62,490 nt of DNA from a virus. The first letter of the stretch is position 1, and each line of letters opens with the position of its first letter. Shown here in pieces: positions 43,745 to 50,771 of the stretch. Position numbers and translations under genes: made by a program. The notes beneath the pieces were generated by a model. It saw nothing but the letters and a program-made list of their open reading frames with translations, was not told the origin of the DNA and did not search any database. The DNA is taken from IMG/VR virus record IMGVR_UViG_3300036760_001531, positions 1-62,490 of that record. The stretch is one strand, 5' to 3'.

Positions 43745-43818
43745 AGGCCCCGGACTGGAATCGAACCGTCAACCCGCTGCTTACAAGGCAGCCGCTCTAC
43801 CGTTGGAGCTACGGGGCC
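43745..43818 (-). tRNA. tRNA-Thr (anticodon TGT)
   Basis: 74 nt. Acceptor GGCCCCG/CGGGGCC, D arm GCTC/GAGC, anticodon stem GCTGC/GCAGC with loop CTTGTAA giving TGT (reads ACA), T loop TTCGATT. CCA is not encoded. The T stem is imperfect: GACGG against CCAGTC leaves one unpaired A, as if one base were missing on the 5' side. It may be a slightly degenerate tRNA or carry a sequence error. The 5' end overlaps the stop of the preceding gene by about 10 nt. Confidence 0.75.
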
Positions 43819-44027
43819 CCTTTTGATAATTTCTCACGCCTTTCCCTGGCATATTGCACCCCTTCTTGATGATGGGGGTGCGGCGAGTCCCGATGGACCT
43901 CGATGTAGTTGTCCAACCATTTGAGATATGACCACGCTGACCCCTGGCTGCCGTCTGCATGGGTCCCCAAGCCGTCAATATATTTTTTCTCGTCAAACCC
44001 TGTCCAAATAGGATAATCCCTAGCCAT
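43809..44027 (-). CDS. Hypothetical protein upstream of tRNA
   Basis: 72 residues from ATG at 44027 (MARDYPIWTG) with GGAGG upstream; the longer frame lacks support. Polar, aromatic, His-rich near the end (SPHPHHQEG). Its stop codon lies inside the 5' part of tRNA-Thr. Unknown function; compact overlap suggests co-transcription with the tRNA. Confidence 0.65.
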   Translation of the reverse strand: MARDYPIWTGFDEKKYIDGLGTHADGSQGSAWSYLKWLDNYIEVHRDSPHPHHQEGVQYARERREKLSKGAP

Positions 44028-44069
44028 CAAAAACCTCCATGGATTCTCTATAAAACGCCGGGGATTCAC

Positions 44070-44520
44070 CGAGGCTCCCCGGCGGCCCCTCCCTGTTTTG
44101 GGCCCAGGGACGCGGCCGGTCCTGGCGAATACCGGGCGTTCATTGGAATCCCGTCTCCTTCCAGGTATCTTGGCCCGCCATGCAGAAGAGTCCTGGGGGA
44201 ATGTCGGTTGCCGCCTCCTACTTCCCCCAAGCGGGTTTTCAGAGTGCCCTCGGACCCCGACTTGAGAGGGCCGTCAACCCCCAGGAATCCCAAGGGCCGG
44301 ATTCTTACCGGGCTGGCAAGATTGGACCAGTTATGGAGATCCCAACCTCCACTAAACCTCTTCCTCGATTTTACGAGAGGGTCGATCACCTACTTGCCTA
44401 TTTAGGTTTCGCTCCCGTCGAGCCACCCCAGGATTGCCAAACCCTACCACCTTGACCTTACCCTTGTCAAGCTATAATGACATATTGGCAAACATTTAAA
44501 AATGAAAAATTGTCCAGACA
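44070..44520. other. Non-coding stretch, no confident gene
   Basis: About 450 bp with open frames on both strands, but none has a convincing ribosome site and start together with a normal composition. One short frame (44066 to about 44140, MNARYSPGP) has a good GGAAGGAGA but only 25 codons. A TTGACA on the minus strand near 44466-44471 may start the minus block. I see no further tRNA. Confidence 0.4.
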
Positions 44521-44533
44521 GGTCGTATTGAGT

Positions 44534-44730
44534 AAGGGGGGGGTACTTGGCCGTCTCCGGGTTCTCCGGGTGGGCCGGGAAGAGGGGGAGAGGAGGACAG
44601 GGCAGGGCGGTAGGCCAGGGCCGAGGGGCGGCGCCTAAGGCTGGAGGCTGGGCTGGTAGAGCTGGGCCGCGGGGCTGGGGGCTGCGCTCCCGGGCCAGGG
44701 GCGGGGCAGGGCAGAGGCAAGAGCAGGGCT
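44534..44730 (+). other. G-rich, strand-asymmetric non-coding tract
   Basis: The plus strand is dominated by runs of G (GGGGGGGG near 44536, many GGG and GGGG later) with few C until near the end. No gene. It could form G-quadruplexes or mark a replication or packaging signal. It lies between the minus-strand accessory block and terS. Confidence 0.55.
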
Positions 44731-44733
44731 TTA

Positions 44734-44757
44734 GTGCCGATAATCATAGTTATCGGC
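44734..44757. repeat. Perfect 9-bp inverted repeat downstream of terS
   Basis: TGCCGATAA-TCATAG-TTATCGGCA. No T-run follows in either direction. It may be an operator or a weak terminator for terS (minus), which ends at 44794. Confidence 0.55.
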
Positions 44758-44793
44758 ACATATATCAATTAGCTATCTCACTAATATCCTTGA

Positions 44794-45492
44794 CTATTTA
44801 ATCATTCTGACCCGTGGGCCAGGGGCCGGCAGGGCTTTGGGGGCCTGGCTGGCGCCTCCCTGGCCGGCAGGGGTGGGCTTGACCAGCTTCCCGTCGGGTG
44901 TCCTGATGACGATCTGAATCCCCTGCGCCAAGTCAATGCTTTCCTTGGTCATTTCGAGTATCTTGGCGGCTAACTCAGCGCCTCGGGCCTGGATGGTTTT
45001 CGAGGGGTCCTCCATGAGCTGCTTGATCTTGAGGATGACCTGGACCTCGCTGAGGCCGCAGGACCGCATCAACTTTTTGATGTCTCCCGCCTGCTCAACA
45101 TGCTTCTGGGCTATGCGATTAGCGGTGTAGTGCCGATTCCTTTCTTCCAGGAAGCCATAACCGGCTGAAATCATTGCATCATTAATAGTAACCCCGCCAT
45201 TCAGGTAAATTTCTAAGAAATTCAGTTCCTTGACGGTAAATTCACCTTTCAAATCCACCTTACCGCTTTCCTGAACAATTTCAGGGACTAAAACACCTGG
45301 CGGTGCTTCACCTGGCGGCGGTGGCTGGAACGATTTGGTGAGTCTGATCGGTGGCTTACCAGACTGGCAGTTAGAGCAGGGCGGTGGGTATTTCATGGGG
45401 CGATAGCCGGGGCGAAGGGCCAGGCAATCAGGGCAAACCCTTGGTTTTGAGGGCCTGCCTGTGGGCCTCTTGGTTGTCTGAGTCTGGGCCAT
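44794..45492 (-). CDS. terS: Terminase small subunit-like protein
   Basis: 232 residues from ATG at 45492 (MAQTQTTKRPTGRPSK), with AAGAGG upstream. N-terminal zinc-ribbon-like CPDC...CSNC. Residues about 80-185 resemble small terminases: FTVKELNFLEIYLNGG-TINDAMISAGY, ANRIAQKHVEQAGDIKKLMRS, and KTIQARGAELAAKIL. Recognises the packaging site and recruits TerL. It is on the same strand as terL but separated by the accessory block, and near a G-rich tract that might include the packaging site. Confidence 0.7.
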   Translation of the reverse strand: MAQTQTTKRPTGRPSKPRVCPDCLALRPGYRPMKYPPPCSNCQSGKPPIRLTKSFQPPPPGEAPPGVLVPEIVQESGKVDLKGEFTVKELNFLEIYLNGGVTINDAMISAGYGFLEERNRHYTANRIAQKHVEQAGDIKKLMRSCGLSEVQVILKIKQLMEDPSKTIQARGAELAAKILEMTKESIDLAQGIQIVIRTPDGKLVKPTPAGQGGASQAPKALPAPGPRVRMIK

Positions 45493-45795
45493 GATTACCT
45501 CTTGAAAAGGGGTATCTCCAAAAATCACTTATATATCAGATATATATATATTTAAAAGCTTCACACGCCAAGATAGATATATAGATATACGATAAACATG
45601 GTCCGGGAATCTCTTTAATTATCATCAGGTTAGAGGGGAAGAATGTCAAGGGTAAAATTATTTATGCCGCAATAGCAGAAAAGACTTGACATAATGGCAA
45701 CCACGATATACCTTGGTATTGACGGTTGAGGCCGTCGGCGGGAAGGGAAGAAGGAAGGTATAAACGGCAGGATTAAAGGGAGGATGGAGGCGGTC
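45493..45795. other. AT-rich early regulatory region
   Basis: Divergent gap between terS (minus) and the first plus-strand operon. Contains TATATA-rich stretches (45535-45590) and no gene. A likely plus-strand promoter is annotated separately. Confidence 0.5.
45686..45714 (+). promoter_or_regulatory. Candidate promoter for early operon 1
   Basis: TTGACA at 45686-45691, with TATACC at 45707 (15-nt spacing) or TACCTT at 45709 (17 nt). The similar TTGACA-A-ATGGCA sequence recurs before the GIY-YIG gene at 55383, suggesting common regulation. Confidence 0.5.
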
Positions 45796-45939
45796 ATGTG
45801 GAAGATCATCAAACTGGCGTGGCGGCTTTATTGGGAAGAACAACGACGGCTTATCAAGGCAAGGATTCTGGACAGCGAGGATGCAAGGAGTTTTTACCGG
45901 GCCTGGGCGCAGCAGCATAACCCGAGGCGGGAGGGGTGA
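45796..45939 (+). CDS. 47-residue basic hypothetical protein
   Basis: Start ATG after GGAGGCGGTC (an upstream in-frame ATG has no spacing). Begins MWKIIKLAWRLYWEEQ and ends QHNPRREG. Helical and basic. First gene of the early operon. Function unknown. Confidence 0.55.
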   Translation: MWKIIKLAWRLYWEEQRRLIKARILDSEDARSFYRAWAQQHNPRREG

Positions 45940-45940
45940 G

Positions 45941-46093
45941 ATGTATCACCAATGCACCAAGTGCGGCAAGTGGGTATCGAAGCGCACCGGCTACGGCTGG
46001 CACCCTGATACGGGGTATCTCTGCCTTCGAGATTGGGATTACAGGTTTAGCCCGAAATGGCAGACCCCCACCTGGACCTGCCCCTGGGCATAA
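45941..46093 (+). CDS. 50-residue zinc-binding protein
   Basis: Begins MYHQCTKCGKWVSK; Cys pairs CTKC and C(L)...C(P) can bind zinc. Ribosome site GGGAGGGG. One nt after the previous stop. Confidence 0.6.
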   Translation: MYHQCTKCGKWVSKRTGYGWHPDTGYLCLRDWDYRFSPKWQTPTWTCPWA

Positions 46094-46105
46094 GGAGCCA
46101 ACGAC

Positions 46106-46291
46106 ATGAGCGACAAGACCGAAGCCTTTGAAATGGGCAAGGCGGCGTATCTACGGGGAAGGCCCTGTATTCCTGCTCTTGATGCGGAATTTATGAAGCA
46201 GCTTACGGGGTCAGTGGGCACAAACATTGAACTCTTTCAAGCCTGGATGAAAGGCTGGATAGCTGAAATTATGAAGGAGCCGACGACATGA
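46106..46291 (+). CDS. Hypothetical small protein
   Basis: 61 residues, mixed helical (GKAAYLRGRPCIPALDAEF). AAGGAG upstream. Its end overlaps the next gene by 4 nt. Function unknown. Confidence 0.6.
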   Translation: MSDKTEAFEMGKAAYLRGRPCIPALDAEFMKQLTGSVGTNIELFQAWMKGWIAEIMKEPTT

Positions 46292-46593
46292 ACGACGAGG
46301 TTCAGAAAGCGATGGACCGGGCCAAGGCGATGGAGATGGTGCGGCGGGTGCTGGCCGACACCAGGTTAAAGGTTGCCTGGGTGGACCAGTTGTTAGACCA
46401 CGACAACCCCGCGGTCTCTGCTGCTTACGATAACCTCAACCTGGCCGAGAAACGGCTGGCGGCAGACCTGGAGACCCACCTTCAGGCGCACAGGTTGAGC
46501 GTGGGGCCAGGGAACGACCGGGAGCCGGTGAGCGTGATCTTGTGGGATGAGGCCCTGGGCGGGGCCCGCGTCCCTTTGTGGTGCGTGAGATGA
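46288..46593 (+). CDS. Hypothetical helical protein
   Basis: 101 residues. Helical N-terminus (RAKAMEMVRRVLADTRLKVAWV), then SAAYDNLNLAEKRLAADLE. ATGA coupling with the upstream gene; AAGGAG before the ATG. No family recognised. Confidence 0.65.
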   Translation: MNDEVQKAMDRAKAMEMVRRVLADTRLKVAWVDQLLDHDNPAVSAAYDNLNLAEKRLAADLETHLQAHRLSVGPGNDREPVSVILWDEALGGARVPLWCVR

Positions 46594-46610
46594 ACCAAGG
46601 AGGTGCAGAG

Positions 46611-46799
46611 GTGAAGGACGTAAAAGAGAAGGCGGCAGAGGTTTGGCAGGGGATGGACAAGAACGAGAAAACCGGGGTGCGCTTCGGAATGTTCCCCCAG
46701 GCCAAGATGAAGGCGGCGGAGGCCGAGGGCTACGATGGGCACAAGCTGGTTTGTGCCTTGATGGACCAGGCCCAGGCCAACGGCGGCATGAGGGCTTAA
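46611..46799 (+). CDS. Small helical protein
   Basis: 62 residues from the GTG at 46611 (VKDVKEKAAEVWQG), which has AAGGAGG 7 nt upstream; an ATG at 46590 has no ribosome site. Unknown. Confidence 0.6.
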   Translation: MKDVKEKAAEVWQGMDKNEKTGVRFGMFPQAKMKAAEAEGYDGHKLVCALMDQAQANGGMRA

Positions 46800-46874
46800 T
46801 TCTTTGGGCAGGGCAGGGGCGGCGGCGTCCCTGCTCCACCCTGAGAGCTAAGTAACCAAATCTGCTTTAGGAGG

Positions 46875-47516
46875 ATGAACATGGGCGCAGTAGTGGCGAT
46901 TAAACAACCGGAACTGAAGCCGAAGCCCCCGAGCTTTGGGGCGGCCTTGAAAGCGGCGGCGACCGCGGAACCCAAAAAGGCCAAAAAGGCGACTATGCCC
47001 ACCATCGTTGACGCCCCGCCTGATGTCAAGGTGGCGGTGGACGAGTACCAGGAAGCGAAGGCGGCTTACAAGAAGGCGGAGGCCACCCTGAACCACAACG
47101 GCGAGATCGTCCAGGACTTCGTAAAGCAGGTGCAGGACGCGGCCGGGTTTGTGGGCCGGTATCAGGGCAGTTACGCCGTCATGGGCAACCTCCACCAGGC
47201 CAAGGTGATTTACGCCAACAAGTTTTCCATCAACTCCGAGGACGAGGGGGAGCTGGTGGCGATCCTGGGTGAGAACTTCGACAGCCTCATCGAGAAGAAA
47301 TTCAGCGTCAAGCTGAAGGCGGCGGTGTTCGAGGACGAGGCCCTGCAAGCGGAACTCATGGCCCTGGTAGGTGAGAGGTTTACCGACTTTTTCGAGACCA
47401 CGGTGAACCTGGCGGTCTGCGAGGATTTCTCCCGGCTGGTCTATCAGGCGGTGCAGCCCGAGCAGATTGACACCCTGAGAACCTTTGCCCGGCAGTATAA
47501 GCCGAGCATCAGGTAG
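46875..47516 (+). CDS. Hypothetical early protein
   Basis: 213 residues. N-terminal 45 residues Lys/Pro/Ala-rich and disordered; then a coiled coil (EYQEAKAAYKKAEATL) and a mixed domain with IYANKFSINSEDEGEL and FDSLIEKKFSVKLK. Ribosome site AGGAGG. It lies before the ligase and could belong to replication or recombination, but I do not recognise the family. Confidence 0.7.
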   Translation: MNMGAVVAIKQPELKPKPPSFGAALKAAATAEPKKAKKATMPTIVDAPPDVKVAVDEYQEAKAAYKKAEATLNHNGEIVQDFVKQVQDAAGFVGRYQGSYAVMGNLHQAKVIYANKFSINSEDEGELVAILGENFDSLIEKKFSVKLKAAVFEDEALQAELMALVGERFTDFFETTVNLAVCEDFSRLVYQAVQPEQIDTLRTFARQYKPSIR

Positions 47517-47528
47517 GAGGACCGGACG

Positions 47529-47732
47529 ATGGCACTCACCGTGGAACAACAGGCCCAATACCTCCAAGACGACAATTCCTGTCCCTGGTGCTTGTCTGGG
47601 GACCTTGAAGGGGTGGGGCGGATAGAGTTTGATGGGGGCGCAGCTTCTCAACGTATCACCTGCGGCGATTGCGGCAAAGCCTGGTGGGACATTTACAAGC
47701 TGACCGGGATACAGGAGATCGAGAACGACTAA
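47529..47732 (+). CDS. Zinc-ribbon protein
   Basis: 67 residues with CPWC and CGDC pairs separated by about 25 residues: a zinc ribbon. AGGAGG upstream. Possibly nucleic-acid binding, just before the DNA ligase. Confidence 0.7.
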   Translation: MALTVEQQAQYLQDDNSCPWCLSGDLEGVGRIEFDGGAASQRITCGDCGKAWWDIYKLTGIQEIEND

Positions 47733-47742
47733 AGCATGGACA

Positions 47743-47770
47743 AGGGGGCGGGGGCGACCCCGCCTCCCAG
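47743..47770 (+). repeat. GC-rich hairpin just before the DNA ligase
   Basis: GGGGGCGGGG-GCGA-CCCCGCCTCCC, ending a few bases before the ligase ribosome site. No T-run. May affect mRNA stability or start access. Confidence 0.5.
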
Positions 47771-47779
47771 GAGGAAACC

Positions 47780-48382
47780 ATGACCCTTGACACCTTCAAA
47801 TACTTCTACCCGGAGCGGCCGCGGCTGCTGCATATCGAGCAGCCCTTGTTCGACACCTTGAGCGACCACCCCGACTGGATAGCAGAACCCAAGTTTAACG
47901 GCAGCCGCCTTCAGCTTCATTACCTTGATGGCGCCTTCCAGTTTTGGAACCGGCACGAGCAGCCGATGGCTTACACCCCGAGTCCGGAAGTGCAGGAGGC
48001 CCTGTCCGGCCTGAACCTCAAAGGTTACTGGCTGTTCGACGGGGAGCTGCGGCACAACAAGACCAAGGGGGTGCGGCACAAGATCGTGCTTTATGACCTT
48101 TTCATCGCTGACGGAACCCTGCTCCTGGGGGCCACCTTTCAGGACCGACGGGGGATTCTGGAAACCCTGCTGCATTACAATGGCGACTACAACCTCTTGA
48201 GCCTGTCCCTTCAGTACCCGGAGGGCTTCCGCCAGGTGTTCGGGGAGCTTATCAAGGACGAGGAACTTGAGGGGCTGGTAATCAAGAACCTCCGGGGCCA
48301 GCTTCAGCTTGGCAGGGGCCGGGCCGTGGAAAGCCGATGGATGTGGAAGGCGCGGAAGCCTTCCGGCAGGTATCACTTCTAA
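47780..48382 (+). CDS. Minimal ATP-dependent DNA ligase
   Basis: 200 residues from ATG at 47780 (AGGAGG upstream). Nucleotidyltransferase motifs: I, Lys38 in EPKFNGSR (predicted AMP-linked Lys); III, FDGEL (86-90); IV, EGLVIK (164-169); V, WMWKARK (188-193). The OB-fold domain usual in ligases is absent, so it is the bare catalytic domain. It would seal nicks, perhaps helped by a partner. In an early operon with other DNA genes. Confidence 0.8.
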   Translation: MTLDTFKYFYPERPRLLHIEQPLFDTLSDHPDWIAEPKFNGSRLQLHYLDGAFQFWNRHEQPMAYTPSPEVQEALSGLNLKGYWLFDGELRHNKTKGVRHKIVLYDLFIADGTLLLGATFQDRRGILETLLHYNGDYNLLSLSLQYPEGFRQVFGELIKDEELEGLVIKNLRGQLQLGRGRAVESRWMWKARKPSGRYHF

Positions 48383-48401
48383 TCCAATGAAAGGGGGAGG
48401 C

Positions 48402-48470
48402 ATGAAAGTTTTTTGGGCTGCGTTAATCTGGATAATCATTCTGGCCCTGGCGATCCTGGGCCGGGGATAA
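48402..48470 (+). CDS. 22-residue membrane peptide
   Basis: AAGGGGGAGG before ATG; MKVFWAALIWIIILALAILGRG is nearly all hydrophobic. Translated alone, it would span the membrane once. Function unknown. Confidence 0.5.
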   Translation: MKVFWAALIWIIILALAILGRG

Positions 48471-48488
48471 GGGAGGGAGGGTAATATC

Positions 48489-49001
48489 ATGGGAGCACCA
48501 ACATCTTCGGCAACAATCGAATTTCCGATTTGTCTGATGGACACCGACATTCGGAAAGAACTGGAGGAAGAGGGGGTGCGGTTTAAAGAAGCCGACCCAC
48601 GGGAGTTGGAGCACGCCCTTGAACTTGACGATCCCCTCGGTGATATGGACGTGGAGCTTGCGGACGGCATCCTTTCAGTCCAAAACAGCGAGGCCCCGTA
48701 TGGGCAGTTTGACAACCTGGAGGAGCTTTTTATGAGCAAAGGCGTGCCCTTTAATCGGGAATCTTCTATGGATTGGGACCGCCCCCCGGAGCGCCGGGTT
48801 TACCGACCCGCCCGCGAAGGGATAAACGCAGAGATCGACGATTATGTTGATCTCAACGCTCAAATGGAGGAAGTGGTGGAATTGTCAGAAATTCAAAACC
48901 TTCTGCCCCAGGGAATCGAGGCCATCAGGGAATATCTGGCCAAACATTTCTCCGACTATCCGCCCTTAGAGGCATGGGTAAAAGACGAGGGTGCAACATG
49001 A
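48489..49001 (+). CDS. Acidic hypothetical protein
   Basis: 170 residues, very acidic and with many Glu/Asp/Leu stretches (EEEGVRFKEADPRELEHALELDD). No motif recognised. Ribosome site GGGAGGG. Overlaps the next small gene by 4 nt. Confidence 0.65.
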   Translation: MGAPTSSATIEFPICLMDTDIRKELEEEGVRFKEADPRELEHALELDDPLGDMDVELADGILSVQNSEAPYGQFDNLEELFMSKGVPFNRESSMDWDRPPERRVYRPAREGINAEIDDYVDLNAQMEEVVELSEIQNLLPQGIEAIREYLAKHFSDYPPLEAWVKDEGAT

Positions 49002-49117
49002 TTCACCGTCTTTTCACCAACATCTATTTCATCCTGGCCGGGGCCGTAATCTTGGCGGTCCTGGCCGTCTGGTTTGCCCCACAAGGGACCGGGGCGGACC
49101 CGGGGAGGTGGATATGA
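48998..49117 (+). CDS. 39-residue membrane protein
   Basis: MIHRLFTNIYFILAGAVILA starts the product; one span about residues 8-28, then a Gly-rich tail. ATGA overlap with the previous gene and TATGA overlap with the next. Unknown function. Confidence 0.55.
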   Translation: MIHRLFTNIYFILAGAVILAVLAVWFAPQGTGADPGRWI

Positions 49118-49473
49118 AACCCTTAAAATTCACCTGGATTTGTCGAGGGAAAGAAACCGTTAAGCTCGAAGTACGCCAAACGCAATATAAGTTTCCTGAG
49201 CCCTACCAAGATTTAATTTTGGAGGTTTGGGAAGGAAGGGAACAGTATGGCAAAAGCATCAAAATAGACCCGATAGAAGCCCTGGCTCTTTCGGAATGTT
49301 TACGTAGGTGGGCTCTTGAGCAGATAGCACCACCCGAACAGGTAACAGACTGCCAAGAACTTAAACAGGCCCACAAGGAGCTTCTGGACCGCTGCATCGC
49401 CTTCGGCACCTGGGGACCGTTCGCGGATGGCTGGGAAGGTTCTTACGACCAGCAGCATTGGGGGGAAGAATGA
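49114..49473 (+). CDS. Hypothetical early protein
   Basis: 119 residues from ATG at 49114 (MKPLKFTWICRGKETVKLEV), GGAGG upstream. Beta-rich start, helical middle (IEALALSECLRRWALEQI). No recognised family. Overlaps the next gene by 4 nt. Confidence 0.6.
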   Translation: MKPLKFTWICRGKETVKLEVRQTQYKFPEPYQDLILEVWEGREQYGKSIKIDPIEALALSECLRRWALEQIAPPEQVTDCQELKQAHKELLDRCIAFGTWGPFADGWEGSYDQQHWGEE

Positions 49474-49667
49474 AGGGAATCATTGCGAACTTGAAAGAGG
49501 CCCGGATTGATATTTTATCATCCAGGAATAGCCTGAATAGGGCCGGGGGGCGGGAAATATCGGTGTTCGAGCTTGACCAGGCCGATGACTACCTTGTACG
49601 GGTATTAAATCGGCTGGAAAATCTTGAACCTGATCCCCCGGCCCGGGTCACGGCGGGAGGCAACTAA
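49470..49667 (+). CDS. Hypothetical small protein
   Basis: 65 residues from ATG at 49470 (MKGIIANLKEARIDIL). Helical. Coupled on both sides by ATGA/TAATG overlaps, the second with the integrase. Unknown function. Confidence 0.6.
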   Translation: MKGIIANLKEARIDILSSRNSLNRAGGREISVFELDQADDYLVRVLNRLENLEPDPPARVTAGGN

Positions 49668-50311
49668 TGGCCAGACGCAAAATTCCTGACGTTCTTTTGA
49701 AGGGGGAGCAGAAGCTACTCTTGAACCAGCTTCTTGCTCTCCCGCCAGGGGAGATCGCCGACGAGGGGGACGGCCTCCGTCCCCGTGGCCGGCCCCTTAA
49801 TTCACTCACCCGGCTCCGCAACCTCTGCCTGGTGCGCCTTATGCTTAACTCGGGGCTCAGGTGCAGCGAAGCCTTACACCTGCGGCGCCGGGACCTGGAG
49901 CCCACCACCGGCAAGCTCAAGGTGTATGGGAAGGGCGGCAAGGAGCGAATTCTTTGGCTCTGCGAGGCCGATGTCAACCTCCTCCTGGGATACCTCAACA
50001 ATCAACCCGGGAAACCCGAGGACTTTATTTTTACTAACCTCAAGGGCGGCCCCTTGAAGTCTCGGTATGTTCGCTGGATGGTGGGCGAGGTGGCCCGGGC
50101 CGCCGGGATCACCTACAAGGAGGTCCACCCCCACACCTTGCGGCACACCTTCGCCACGGACCTGCTGCGGGCTACCAAGAACCTCAGGCTGGTCCAGAAG
50201 GCCCTGGGCCATGAAAGGATCGGGACCACGCAGATTTATCTGCACATCGTTGATGATGAATTGGAAGACGCCATGAAGAACTTCAGGAATGGCTCTTCTG
50301 CAAAACCCTAA
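49667..50311 (+). CDS. Tyrosine recombinase (integrase)
   Basis: 214 residues, mostly a catalytic domain. Active-site residues: Arg65 in SGLRCSEAL, Lys92 in KGGKER, His156/Arg159 in HPHTLRHTFAT, His182 in ALGHERI and nucleophile Tyr191 in QIYLHI. The N-terminal SAM-like arm or core-binding domain is short, resembling stand-alone Xer-like or small phage integrases. It may integrate the phage or resolve multimers. A repeat cluster and inverted repeat follow directly. Confidence 0.85.
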   Translation: MARRKIPDVLLKGEQKLLLNQLLALPPGEIADEGDGLRPRGRPLNSLTRLRNLCLVRLMLNSGLRCSEALHLRRRDLEPTTGKLKVYGKGGKERILWLCEADVNLLLGYLNNQPGKPEDFIFTNLKGGPLKSRYVRWMVGEVARAAGITYKEVHPHTLRHTFATDLLRATKNLRLVQKALGHERIGTTQIYLHIVDDELEDAMKNFRNGSSAKP

Positions 50312-50317
50312 CCGCCT

Positions 50318-50362
50318 GGCGGCTACGGCTTAATGTGGCGCAAATCTTTTGCCGTAGCCGCC
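50318..50362. repeat. 12-bp inverted repeat just after the integrase
   Basis: GGCGGCTACGGC (50318-50329) and GCCGTAGCCGCC (50351-50362), with a 21-nt loop that contains another TGGCGC. Either a terminator-like hairpin or part of a recombinase or origin site. Confidence 0.6.
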
Positions 50363-50371
50363 GGCAGGCCC

Positions 50372-50428
50372 TTACTCCACCGCTTCCTTGAACGACTTCG
50401 CCGGCCTGATCACTTCTGCTTTGGTCAT
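50372..50428 (-). CDS. 18-codon micro-ORF with strong ribosome site
   Basis: AAAAGGAGACCACC before the ATG, then MTKAEVIRPAKSFKEAVE and stop. The ribosome site is better than that of many annotated genes here. The product is basic-helical. It could be a leader peptide, a residue of a larger gene or chance. Confidence 0.3.
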   Translation of the reverse strand: MTKAEVIRPAKSFKEAVE

Positions 50429-50489
50429 GGTGGTCTCCTTTTAGATGGGTCTTACTTTCTTGAGTTTTTTCTGTTCGTTTTTAGAAAAT

Positions 50490-50696
50490 CGGTGGCGCTA
50501 ATTGACGCCGCGGTGGCGCTAAATTAAATCCTATGCGCCACCACGTAAGTGAATAATATAATTTATAAAAAAGCCCAAAAGTGGCGCGTGGCGCTAAATT
50601 ACCAAGTTTTCACTATGTGAAAAGTTTTCAATTTAGCGCCTTTAGCGCCACTACGTGTCAACCACGGGGTTTTTTTAGCGCCACCCCTATGCGCCA
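50490..50696. repeat. Iteron-like TGGCGC cluster (candidate origin or recombinase site)
   Basis: Exact TGGCGC on plus at 50493, 50514, 50582 and 50589; the reverse GCGCCA at 50535, 50645, 50678 and 50691; plus a near-match at 50636. Several extend to TGGCGCTAAATT or its reverse. Forward copies are mostly on the left, reverse copies on the right, around a 7-bp-arm palindrome TTTTCAC-TAT-GTGAAAA at 50607-50623, with an AT-rich stretch between. The layout is typical of an iteron origin, next to the Prim-Pol gene, or of arm-type sites, next to the integrase. Confidence 0.7.
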
Positions 50697-50771
50697 CCTT
50701 ACCGTTTTTACCGCCTTTACCGCCACCGGCGTCTTGTAAAGAATTTTGCATCTTACGGAAGTCCAAATTTG

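Noticed and set aside
44066-44455. Overlapping ORFs of 107 (minus) and 91 (plus) residues
   Set aside because: Both have odd composition, neither has a ribosome site at its start, and they lie in a region with no coding bias; I could not fold a tRNA here either.
44496-44768. 90-residue minus-strand ORF (Pro/Ala/Ser-rich)
   Set aside because: Direct product of the G-rich tract, with no ribosome site and no normal composition.
46807-46838. Terminator in early operon 1
   Set aside because: GCAGGG/CCCTGC can pair, but the stem is short and there is no T-run; the next gene continues the operon.
50490-50700. CRISPR array
   Set aside because: The repeats are short (6-12 bp), irregularly spaced and in both orientations, and no cas genes are present; iteron or recombinase site fits better.
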